A DNA stretch of 64,000 nt from Steromphala cineraria (taxonomy: Eukaryota > Mollusca > Gastropoda > Trochida > Trochidae). The position numbers and the translations under genes are program-made. Shown here in pieces: positions 48,201 through 57,824 of the stretch. The stretch is taken from positions 45,350,468 through 45,414,467 of the forward strand of contig OU744735.1 in assembly GCA_916613615.1 (NCBI GenBank), read 5' to 3'. Each line of letters begins with the position of its first letter. Positions within the stretch are counted from its first letter, which is position 1. The notes under the pieces were generated by a model. The model had not been told where the DNA came from, did no database searches, and was given only the letters and a program-made list of their open reading frames with translations.

Positions 48201-49672
48201 GACAGGAGGCAGGAGATATGAATGGACAGGAGGCAGGAGATATGAATGGACAGAAGACAGAAGACATGAATGGACAGAAGCCAGAAGACATGAATGGACA
48301 GGAGGCAGGAGATATGAATGGACAGGAGGCAGGAGATATGAATGGACAGGAGGCAGAAGACATGAATGGACAGAAGCCAGAAGACATGAATGGACAGGAG
48401 GCAGGAGATATGAATGGACAGGAGGCAGAAGACATGAATGGACAGAAGCCAAAAGACATGAATGGACAGAAGCCAGAAGAAATGAATGGACAGAAGCCAG
48501 AAGACATGAATGGACAGAAGCCAGAAGAAATGAATGGACAGAAGCCAGAAGACATGAATGGACAGGAGGCAGAAGACATGAATGGACAGAAGCCAGAAGA
48601 AATGAATGGACAGAAGCCAGAAGACATGAATGGACAGGAGGCAGGAGATATGAATGGACAGGAGGCAGAAGACATGAATGGACAGGAGGCAGAAGACATG
48701 AATGGATAGAAGCCAGAAGACATGAATGGACAGGAGGCAGGAGATATGAATGGACAGGAGGCAGGAGATATGAATGGACAGAAGCCAGAAGACATGAATG
48801 GACAGGAGGCAGGAGATATGAATGGACAGGAGGCAGGAGATATGAATGGACAGGAGGCAGGAGATATGAATGGACAGGAGGCAGGAGATATGAATGGACA
48901 GAAGACAGAAGACATGAATGGACAGAAGACAGAAGACATGAATGGACAGGAGGCAGAAGACATGAATGGACAGAAGCCAGAAGACATGAATGGACAGGAG
49001 GCAGGAGATATGAATGGACAGGAGGCAGGAGATATGAATGGACAGGAGGCAGGAGATATGAATGGACAGAAGCCAGAAGACATGAATGGACAGAAGCCAG
49101 AAGACATGAATGGACAGAAGCCAGAAGACATGAATGGACAGAAGCCAGAAGACATGAATGGACAGAAGACAGAAGACATGAATGGACAGGAGGCAGGAGA
49201 CATGAATGGACAGGAGGCAGGAGATATGAATGGACAGGAGGCAGGAGATATGAATCGACAGAAAACTGAAGAAATGAATGAACAGAAGACAGAAGGAATG
49301 AATGGAGAGGAGGCAGGAGAAATGAATGGCCAGAATACAGGAAACAGGCTGAAAAGAAAAAAGGAAGAAGTAATTGTGCTTCAATATGCTTAGATAATTG
49401 AGTCTATTGCTGTTGGGAAGAATGTTGTTGTCAGTTATGACAATGAGTTATTCCCAGGAGTAGTCACAGGAATTGACTGGGGACGCAAGGATGTTTATGT
49501 TGAATGTATGAAAAAGAGAAGTGAAAAGAAGAAAACATTTGCATGGCCAAAAAAGAAGGATTGCTGCTGGTATCCATTCTCGCATATTCGGGCACTGATA
49601 CCTCCACCACAAGATATTGGAGGATCAGTGTTCTGTGTTGAGAGCTGGGGAAATATTCCCAACAGTTACTAG
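45236..49672 (+). CDS. repeat-expanded transposon-associated protein, broken by two TAG codons
   Basis: An acceptor (CATTTCCTTTTCAG) lies one base before the ATG at 45236, so this start is preferred to an in-frame ATG at 45212. The frame then runs 1,478 codons to a TAG at 49670-49672, broken only by TAG at 48707-48709 and 49391-49393. Residues 1-43 are a basic motif (TAAEKQRKYRQRRD then RQEYLRK) found at the N-terminus of many uncharacterised invertebrate and fish proteins. About 165 copies of the octapeptide NGQKPEDM (variants K/E, P/T/A, E/G) follow. After the array come RLKRKKEE and a ~90-residue domain with VGKNVVVSYDNELFPGVV, AWPKKKDCCWYPFSHIRAL and a Tyr end, resembling the small beta-barrel found at the C-terminus of the same families. 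The central part expected from those families is absent, replaced by the array. The first TAG is a CAG-to-TAG change inside the array. Function unknown; likely not translated in full. Confidence 0.6.
45365..49346 (+). repeat. 24-bp minisatellite, ~165 copies, coding register
   Basis: The unit AATGGACAGAAGCCAGAAGA plus CATG is 24 bp, so copy-number changes keep the frame. Four main variants (KPED, KTED, EAED, EAGD) are mixed. A block of 41 units (984 bp) is present twice in tandem (about 46714-47697 and 47698-48640), marked by the rare NEQKTED unit at 46802 and 47786. Because 24 is a multiple of three, minus-strand frames also stay open for over 1,000 codons; these are artefacts. Confidence 0.97.
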
Positions 49673-50193
49673 CTTGATTGTTTCAGTGGAAATCTTTAAT
49701 TCAAAGGTTGAATTCTAGTTGCTGTACCAAGATGATGCCATGCTACATGAAGATAGTTACATCAAAATATATTATTTGGACATGTTATTGAGAACACATG
49801 TTGAAATGTCCATTAATCAACCATCCTATAATTTGTTGATGGTTCTGGTCAAATTGCATAAGTTAACACCCCACTGTGCCAAAATAATGACATTAAGAGA
49901 TATAGCAAAATACAGATCAATTAGTGAACCAGTTGAGATTGCCATTTATTATCCGAGCTGTTTATTATTGTTAGTTTCATGTTAGTTACTGTTACTTTTG
50001 AATGTTGATGTTAAAAGAGTTCAGTTTACTGTGTTGAATGGTTCTTCCTGTCCGTGATGTTTCCTATTGTCATAGCATAACTGAGTGTTTATCAAAATAC
50101 AGTAAGTGACTCTCTTGGATTAACCTGAAGGACCATTAGATGCAATACATTTTCTATAATGTTGAATTAAAATATGTTTTATTGCCTTTTATG
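49673..50193. other. 3' side of the mobile-element ORF
   Basis: An 88-codon open frame at 49719-49985 has no recognisable domain and lies after the C-terminal domain; probably chance or a remnant of the lost coding part. Confidence 0.3.
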
Positions 50194-50999
50194 GACAGTG
50201 ATGTTACCCGTCCCATCAACAAGGTTACTTTTGCTTCTGCACTAATTTCTTGTAGACAGCACCAATGTATGTCAATCTTTGAACATCAGACTAGCTGGCT
50301 TTGAACTTCAGAAACTAACTGTTACAAACAGTGATTGATATTTGATTGAAACTTTCAGGTTAAAACTTATGCCATGTCAGTAATGTTACATTTACTGTCA
50401 ATGATATTTCTTTTTATTGTTCATTTATGATAGTATCATAAAACTCATTGAAATTAAGACAAGGCATTCTGACAAATACCTTACTAATGAAATACTATAA
50501 CATTGCTTATCTATATCAAGGTTCATCTTTCAGAAAACAATATTTGCATACAAATTTCAGTAATGTTACCTATCCCGTCAGTGATGTTATCATTTTTTAA
50601 TGATTTATGGAATTATCCTTTAAACCAATAAAATACCATCAATTTCACATTTTGCTCGTTATTAAATACACTGATTAATCAAAGTAGCCAACATTGTTTT
50701 AACTGTGACAACATTTCCCCTTTTGAAAAGCATTTATTGGAAGAAAATGTCAGTTATGTTACCTTTTCTGTCAGTGATGTTACCATTTCTTTAAGAATTT
50801 TTAATTCATTCTAAAAACACCTGCATATATGCATATTTGAATATAAGACTGTATGACATTTAACGCAAGAAAATGAAAAGTTGAAACACCGCTTAATCTT
50901 TGACTGTGAAGTAAAGGCTAATCAGCTTTTATTACATATATTGTCAGTGATGTTACCTTTTTGGTCAGTGATGTTATCTTTCCTGTCAGTGATGTTACC
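50194..50999 (+). repeat. right array of paired motifs (plus orientation)
   Basis: GTCAGTGATGTTACC-type motifs start at 50194, 50376, 50556, 50749 and 50943. Second copies lie 21 bp later at 50397, 50577, 50770 and 50964, and a third at 50985. Period 180-194 bp. Exact mirror of the array at 44037-45010 about the central ORF. Confidence 0.9.
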
Positions 51000-51324
51000 A
51001 CTAACTAAAACTTTTATTTTTAGAGAATAAGTAAGTATATACACAAATCACTTGATGTTTTATTACAAATCAACATTTACAAACACTCTGAAGTGTTTTC
51101 AGCAATTATTAACTTAATTTGCTCTCTGTACAACTATCGTTGTACCTCGTGAGAATTCGAGTTGCAAAATCTGTAAGTATTTTTATGAATTTTCACTTCT
51201 GATGGTAAGTTTTCATAATTTTTCCTTGACATTGAAATAAATCATCAATATTAGGTGTATATGAATATATATACAAGCATTTGTTATTCGTTATTAAGAA
51301 AAAATTAAAAATGTTTTGGTAACA

Positions 51325-51380
51325 TAAGATAAGATAAGATAAGATAACACTTTATTACCCAAAAGGGTAATTTTCTAATC
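51325..51380 (-). repeat. LINE 3' tail with (TTATC)n
   Basis: On the minus strand TACCCTTTTGGGTAATAAAG leads to TGTTATCTTATCTTATC, a typical retroposon end. It lies inside the right flank of the large element. Confidence 0.45.
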
Positions 51381-51546
51381 AACATATTTTTCAGTCATTA
51401 ATTTGATAATTAGACAAGATTAAGATTGCATAATCTAGAATTTTGTTTTCAGGGGTTACCTTATTTGATTCATTGAAATAAAATTTGAAACAGAGAATGA
51501 TTTTGTTTTAGTTTTTTCATCCACCAAATTGCTCCATTTTTTGAGA

Positions 51547-53085
51547 TATTCATAAAATTACTAAATTTCTGCCGTTTTTAATTCAAAGATATTCAATCAA
51601 ATTTTCTGCAAATAAATGACAATTTTTTATTGAAGCTATGTGTATCGTCCAATTAAAACATGACAATTAAGCATTTCAAAGTTTATTCTGGAATGATTAA
51701 TTTGAAAATGCTTTATCAATCGTCATAGATCTAATAGCCTAACTTAGGCCTTATAGTCTACTTATTGTATTAAAAGTAACAGATTTATTGTTGATGTAAC
51801 GAATTGGAAAAAAACAGCCATTTAATTGAATAGTGTAGCATAATTGATAGTAAAGACAAATTAATCATTTTAAAACACATCTCAAAGTTATTAAAATATT
51901 TTAGTGGACCACTCCTAGTAACACTTTGAGAGTTATGCCCCTTACAAGTTTCCGTTTCTAAAACGTCGTTGTGCGCCTCCATTTTCCGAATGACATTGTA
52001 AAAGTAAAGATGTTATTCTTTGATTATGATGATTTTATTCATATAAAACGATTGGTAAGTAAAGCCTTATTAATGCTAGCTGAATTTGCAGATGTGATTG
52101 TTGTTTTTTTCCCCCGTTTTTGCGTCAAAGGTATGATAATATTAGGACTACTGTACTGTAGTCTACAGAAAATCAAACTGTTACATGTTTTCGTGTCTTC
52201 AAAATGCTAAACTGTTTTTATGCAAACTTTGTCACCCTAATAATCACTGTTTCTGATAAACTTGCTAAATTGAAACACAAATGTTGATTTGGGGCCCAAT
52301 GATTGTTCTAAAAGTGATTTGTGCATAAAGGCGTGTTTTAATACACAGGCTCGTGCCAGTCTTAGATAACAGTGGCGTTATCTCCATACTGTATTGTAGA
52401 TTTACATGTTGTGTTGCAACAATAATTTTCATGCATTTAATTTCCGTCGGATCCTGTTAATATCTTTTGCACGTCCGTAACGAATCATCTCAGCTACAAC
52501 CTCATAACTTCTTTTTAATTTTTCATTAATTATTTTAGGAACGACAGCAATTTAATCATGTAGGCCTACATAGTTGGAACAAGTTTATAATGGAGATTCA
52601 TGGGACACGTTTCTTATTTATGTACATGCAACGCTAAATCTGATTACGTTCTCTAGCATACATAGACAATAAAATAGAAATTATGAACCTTAAGTTGAGA
52701 TGATTTCAATTCAATCTGCACAATTTTACAATGTTCTAACAAGAATTACTTTTATAAAATATATTTCGGCAGCACTAGATCTACATGGAAGTCTATGGAA
52801 AAACGTCATTGTCCGAATGTTCCAATGAACACCATAATTAAAGTTTAACTTCAGAATCATGATCATAACTCAGTTTTTATTAAAGAGCTATCTTATAACA
52901 TAACATCTAGCATCAATTGAGATAAAAGTTAAGCAAAACACGGGCAAAAATCTATATACAAGAATTGAAGCGACGGCGTATTACGACAGCAGCCATGTTT
53001 GTTTACGCCGCTTCACTTCATTTGCATACGTTAACATCACGTGACCGGGCTGTGCCGCAGGCAAACCGGCAAGAAAAGGTTGGGA
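51547..53085. other. non-coding stretch
   Basis: No exon or bordered repeat beyond the GC-rich segment near 52970-53160. Confidence 0.35.
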
Positions 53086-53102
53086 CAAATGAAGCAGCCC
53101 TA
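53086..53102 (-). repeat. inverted partner of the 38084 terminus
   Basis: CAAATGAAGCAGCCCTA is the exact reverse complement of 38084-38100, followed by TTGACGTCAA. The inner side also contains CCGGCAAG, as at 38105. Confidence 0.6.
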
Positions 53103-53232
53103 TTGACGTCAACCTTTGACGTCATAAGCGCAAGACATTGTGACGTCACAGTGTTGACCGAAGCACAACTGACGTTACGCGGTAGAAAAGAAATGACATT
53201 TAAAACGCTAAAAAAACTCGTCATGGTAGAAT

Positions 53233-53399
53233 GGAGATAAACCTACTGTGTTTTTTAATTGTCGTGGTCTAACGTCGATTCGATACCGTTGATGTTACAT
53301 TCGAAGCCTCACGCTACCGCGTTCGGCTCCGAATGACATCAACAGGTATCGAATCGACGTTAGACCACGAAAATTAAAAAACACAGTAGGTTTATCTCC
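53233..53399. mobile_element. 167-bp foldback element
   Basis: Arms of ~65 bp: GGAGATAAACCTACTGTG at the left mirrors CACAGTAGGTTTATCTCC at the right, and GTGGTCTAACGTCGATTCGA mirrors TCGAATCGACGTTAGACCAC. The loop is CpG-rich. Would form a long RNA hairpin if transcribed. Confidence 0.85.
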
Positions 53400-55348
53400 T
53401 AAATAACATATAAAATATGAAGTTATAAACAAATGAATATAGAAAATTCAATGATTACATTACCATGGCCTTTATCAAATATTGAATGTAAATGTAAATT
53501 TAGCATAAAAAATAATTTATTCAGAATTTGACTCTCAGTGCAGTAGTACATAGTAGGCCAAGTATGGATTGAGATAAGTCTTAAACCTGAACGCTGTGTT
53601 GTAGATACTCTGAAAATATACAATAAACTGATATAAAGAATGTTTTCATAATACATTAATAACATAGTCATTACACTTTCTAACTTTACTCAGATATCAG
53701 GTCCCCGTTTTGGTTAAAAGCGCAAGCTATTCACACTCAGTTTATAAATCTATCTCCAACAGATCAAGCCATATTTCTCTTGCAGTCACCCCAACTCTCC
53801 CAACCACTTGCCGCTACAACAAGCGCTATGTTTAGACGCAGGAAATACATAACTTCTTAAAAATCAATCTTATATTGCTCTTAAGGCTTTTTTATAAAAA
53901 AATGTTGATATTTGTGATATATTTTAACCATTTTAGCGCTTAATGCGCTTTTAGCTATTTTATTGTGTTTTAGTGTCTCATAGGCCATTGTTGGCCGGGC
54001 GGCGTGCTATATTTACCGTTTATAATATCTAGTCTGAAGTATATGTACGCTGTGTGACACTTAAATAAAATAGTTTTCTTCTTCTTCTTCATTAGTCAAA
54101 CAAAACAAAGACACATTATGTCTATATTCAATTTTTTTGCATTTAAATTGGCATGAGTACAGTAGCACTTAAATTAACTGCGATTGATGCAATTGACTAC
54201 TTCCTGTTCTTTCTAATCAACCTGCCATCGGTTATGATAATGAAAGCAAGTTGAGACACATTAAGTGACTAAGATATGTCAATATTTGCAAGAGTGAATT
54301 TGCACACTAATGGAAAAAGCTTAGGTTGTTGAAAACGGATAAGCAAGGAATGTGTGTTTTCATGAATACCCTTAGGGTTCATATGGCTCACAGAAAACAT
54401 GAAAAATGATGGAATATTTTGATATAAGACCTTGACAGATGTTAGCTTGTTTTTGTGTGTGAGATATCCATAAACTTACCTTGAACGTTTGTAATTGTCA
54501 GTTATTCAAATTCAAATTTGTGACATCCCAATTGATGTTTACATTTTCCAACTTGTTTAGGCATTGAACGAAAACATGGAAAGATAATTGAATAAGTGTT
54601 GCTTTCAAGTGTATGAACCCTATACCCTTATCTCTAAACTGAAAAACAGGTTTAGATATGCTTTTATAGGAATATCTGCAACTTCATTGCTTTACACAGT
54701 CAGGCTCCTCTTTTGCCAAAACCTAATGGCTCCCAGTTTTTATTTTCAGGGAAAATCTTTAGAATCGCTGATAACTCAATTCACAGTGATGTAATGCAAC
54801 ATTGCATGAAATACTTCCATTGTCTGTGAGAGAAATCTTAAAAACGATGTGTCACCTGTTATTCAAGATAACAAACGGTAGATTACCTGACTGTGGATCA
54901 TGAACATCGAGATATATTCATTATCTGTGCATTACTTTATTTGACTTATAAATATCCTTGAGTGAGAGGTTGCTTTTCAAACTCAATATTTTCATAAACA
55001 AATATTTTGAGAGAAATGAAATAACCTCTCCTTAAACCAGGATATTTCATTAAATAACAAATACATCAAAGTGGTTGAAGGTAACTCCAAACACAAAGTG
55101 AACTGGTCCAAATGTTTCTATTCCAGATCATTTATGTAACTAATTGGAGTGTACAGGAAGTACATGTATATAGCTACTGGCAAATCAGGTTGAAATCATA
55201 TTCCATCCTCCCTCTATAGTTAAATCTTATTTCATGTAGACAATTATGAATATATATAAAATAACAGTTTTATAATGAGATGAACACATATTGCGAGAAA
55301 TCTCCTTTTAATGATTTTATCAATTTAAAAAGAAATAGAATATCTTAC
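53400..55348. other. intron sequence after exon 3
   Basis: I looked for a further minus-strand exon. One open segment near 54500-54680 fits the phase but ends in a stop with no donor. A (CTT)n tract lies near 54076. Nothing firm. Confidence 0.35.
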
Positions 55349-55445
55349 CTGACTACTGTGAATTTATAGAAAGGATCTGTCAGGTCCAGCTTCTCCTTCA
55401 CAACAGTTCCTGATTGTTCCTGATACTGTACAATGTATCCATCTC
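55349..55445 (-). CDS. RHIM-like gene, exon 3
   Basis: Acceptor CATGTTCACAG; the exon is 97 nt, phase 1 to phase 2, donor GTCAG|GTAAGA. It reads GDGYIVQYQEQSGTVV and KEKLDLTDPFYKFTVV. Alternating hydrophobic and polar residues suggest beta strands continuous with exon 2, perhaps a small Tudor-like or propeller-blade fold (inference). No close family recognised. Confidence 0.65.
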
Positions 55446-55509
55446 CTGTGAACATGAAACTATTTTCTAAACATATTCAACAGCAAGTTATGGTTTTTAC
55501 CTTTCTGTT

Positions 55510-55943
55510 ACATGGTTATAAACATATGGTTGTATTAATATGCTGTTTATTATTACTGAAGGAGGATAACAGAGACATATTTACAAATATAGGAATGTCA
55601 CAGTCAATGTATAACATAGAGATGTGATAATACACATCTCAGAAACTGTGTTCATAACAAGGAATAAAGTTTACATGTAACATTCATGCCCAACATTACG
55701 AGTTGCTCCTGTCATTGTATTTGACTCACCTACATAGAGAGAGAAAACATGAGATGACCATGTATCACATAGAGACTTGATACTTGCACATCTCAGAAAT
55801 TGTGTTCATACCATTTCCTCTGACAAGTGTTGTTTTCTTAATTCACAGAGCAAATTAAACCAGAAGCAAAAGTCACAGAGAAAATAATACATGGAGTTTA
55901 CATCAAACATTCATCCCCTCATTCACTGTTATTGTATACTCAC
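55510..55943 (-). repeat. donor-anchored tandem duplication in intron 2
   Basis: On the minus strand the exon 2 end TCTCTCTATGTAG|GTGAGT recurs ~203 bp downstream (near 55741) with the same following sequence (ACAATGAC, TGATGTAAACT, TTTCTGAGATGTG). Two units are visible; the second donor is a perfect decoy but the exon copy before it is degenerate. Confidence 0.7.
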
Positions 55944-56048
55944 CTACATAGAGAGAGAGAGCAGCAGACCATGAATCAATACACACTCCATCCCCAGGCT
56001 CCAGCACCCGACCAAATGAGTCAAGGATTGCAACACTGTCTGTAACAT
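55944..56048 (-). CDS. RHIM-like gene, exon 2
   Basis: Acceptor GTGTGTTTCAG; 105 nt, phase 1 to phase 1, donor ATGTAG|GTGAGT. The frame set by exon 1 is the one that reads VTDSVAILDSFGRVLEPGDG and VCIDSWSAALSLYV without a stop. The composition is strongly protein-like. It leads directly into exon 3. Confidence 0.7.
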   Translation of the reverse strand: MLQTVLQSLTHLVGCWSLGMECVLIHGLLLSLSM

Positions 56049-56779
56049 CTGAAACACACCACACTCAGTATGTTGGTACAGAGGAAAAAACAAAGTGTTG
56101 TGAACATGAAAGTATTATGAAGTAAATTTTATTAAGTTTATTGTTAAACAATTGAAAGAGACACTGAGAGGTTTTTGAAACATATTTTTTGTTGATATTG
56201 TGAACAAGAAAGTGATTATTAAAACTTAAGTTTCTTTTGAAATATATTGTTTTGAAGACAATTAATGATATAAAATATTAAAGATGTTGTGAACAAGAAA
56301 GTGTTTAGAAGTTAATTTCAGTTTTATAGGTTACCAACTTGAAAACTGATCCACATCCATTGAGACAACAAATATGGAAATTTAGATTGGGAAAAACAAA
56401 TCTTCAATATACATCATGTAAACAGTTGCTGATTTTCCCAATCAAGACTTTATATCAACAGTAAATGTCTGGGTTTTTTTTCCTTTAAAACAATCTAGAT
56501 ATTTCATTCATCCAGCATATTTAATGATAACATCAATCAGTTTTACCATTCTTGGGTATCAAACTTGCATGTGGTACAGTTTACAATGAATAAGTTGGCT
56601 GTGTTAGAGATAAATGCCATTTAGGTTATGAACAAATGTAACAATGTTACATTATGTTAGAATCCTGCATGGGACTCGGCCGAAAAAGTACAAGAATCTG
56701 TACTATCCAAGATAGTGTTATCCAAAATATAACATTGTTACATAAATTTGACTGTGTTAAAGGTAACACTTTATTTATT

Positions 56780-57057
56780 GTTCTGTACTTTATTGCAGTG
56801 GAGGAGATACCAACAGTACCTTGGATAACGGGAACGATAACAATGGAACTCTTTATTTTACTGAAGATTATCTGGTTATATAAAAAAACAGTACCTGATG
56901 TAGCTGCAAGGCCACACTTGAATAAGTTTATGTTAGCTGTTTATTTTACTGAAGATTGTCTTGTTATGTATAAATACAGTACCTGACAGCATTTTATTTT
57001 ATTACTATTATTCTATTCATTTACTGAAGATTGTCTGGTTATGTACATATAACTTAC
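56780..57057 (-). repeat. donor-anchored tandem repeats in intron 1
   Basis: Minus-strand units of ~80-95 bp each begin with a donor-like site: TCAG|GTAAGTT (the true one), TCAG|GTACTG, TCAG|GTACTG and CAAG|GTACTG. The first three are each followed by ATAACCAGACAATCTTCAGT or a close variant. The unit before the third even repeats the exon end CTACATCAG. Confidence 0.75.
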
Positions 57058-57445
57058 CTGATGTAACTGTAAGCGATGGCTCCTGAGTCTGTTGGTCAGG
57101 CCTGGTTACTTTAATTCTTCTCTTCTTGACCACTTTACTCTTTGCTGGAGTTGCTGGTTCAATCTGTGATTTTACAGCTGCTTCATCTTGCGTGGTCGAC
57201 TCTGTTGATATTTGTGCTGATTGAGCACCCGATGCAAGTGATCTCTGGAGGAGGTTTATCACGTGATGTTCATTTTCCTGAGAGATTGGGACTCCGTCTT
57301 GATGCTGATGTTGTTTACATTCGGTGCAGTTCATGTGTATGCTGATTGAAAAGTGGTTGTTGTGGTTGTGGTTGTGGTTGGTAACTATGGACTGTCTGTT
57401 TGAAGTTCCGATCTGGTTGTTTCCACCTTTGATTTCCATCGCCAT
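57058..57445 (-). CDS. RHIM-like gene, first coding exon
   Basis: ATG at 57445 (AGAAATGGCGATGG), 12 bases inside an exon that opens at an acceptor (TTTATATTTCAG), so an untranslated exon lies upstream. It gives 129 codons plus one base to the donor TCAG|GTAAGT. Residues 9-16 (NNQIGTSN) keep the QIGxxN part of a RHIM core but have Asn where Ile/Val is usual. His/Asn repeats (NHNHNHNNH), a Cys pair (CTEC) and a basic patch KSKVVKKRRIKV (possible nuclear signal) follow. Joined with exons 2-5 the protein is ~230 residues. RHIM assignment is tentative; the exon itself is well supported. Confidence 0.65.
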
Positions 57446-57824
57446 TTCTAACTGATACTCTGAAATATAAAGAAACAGTTAACAAAAGGTAGTCATTTTC
57501 GAGATTTACCTGTTATTATACAAATTGAAATATAAGAAAAATACTCACTCCTTTAACTTAATATCCATTACTTATCCTATAAAACAGATTTTACAAAGTA
57601 TAATGACTGATACTATTTTTTTTATATTTTATTTTTTTTAATTTTTTATTCCATTTCAATTGATACACATTACATATATGTACAACTTTCACATCACCAT
57701 AATCTTCTACTAGTTACAACATAGAGAGAGACTGGTATATGAATATATAAATACATAAGTAGTACATGCAGGGTTGGACAAGATTGGTACATGGGCAATG
57801 AGGTTAAAGTATTTTATGGATGCT

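Larger units (their letters stand above)
41456..51546 (+). mobile_element. putative ~10-kb transposon with mirrored motif arrays
   Basis: A perfect 21-bp inverted repeat marks the ends (41456-41476 and 51526-51546; core CAAAAAATGGAGCAATTT). Inside are mirrored arrays of GTCAGTGATGTTACC-type motifs on both sides of one long plus-strand frame. N- and C-terminal domains like those of the central protein are common in uncharacterised, transposon-like protein families of fish, cnidarians and molluscs (from memory). No catalytic domain is left, so the copy is probably non-autonomous. No target duplication is certain. It sits in the largest intron of the minus-strand RHIM-like gene. The left flank has a nested pearl-like insertion at 42214-44032. 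Confidence 0.6.

Noticed and set aside
45220..49384. Minus-strand open frames of 1,000-1,300 codons
   Set aside because: They are mirror images of the 24-bp satellite; a unit divisible by three with no stop in other registers keeps all such frames open. Products are monotonous (CPFMSS-, LLSIHV-type repeats).
49719..49985. Separate gene after the mobile-element ORF
   Set aside because: 88 codons without domain or acceptor; more likely chance.
54500..54680. Extra exon of the RHIM-like gene
   Set aside because: The phase fits and it is open for ~60 codons, but it ends in a stop before any donor and the composition is AT-driven.
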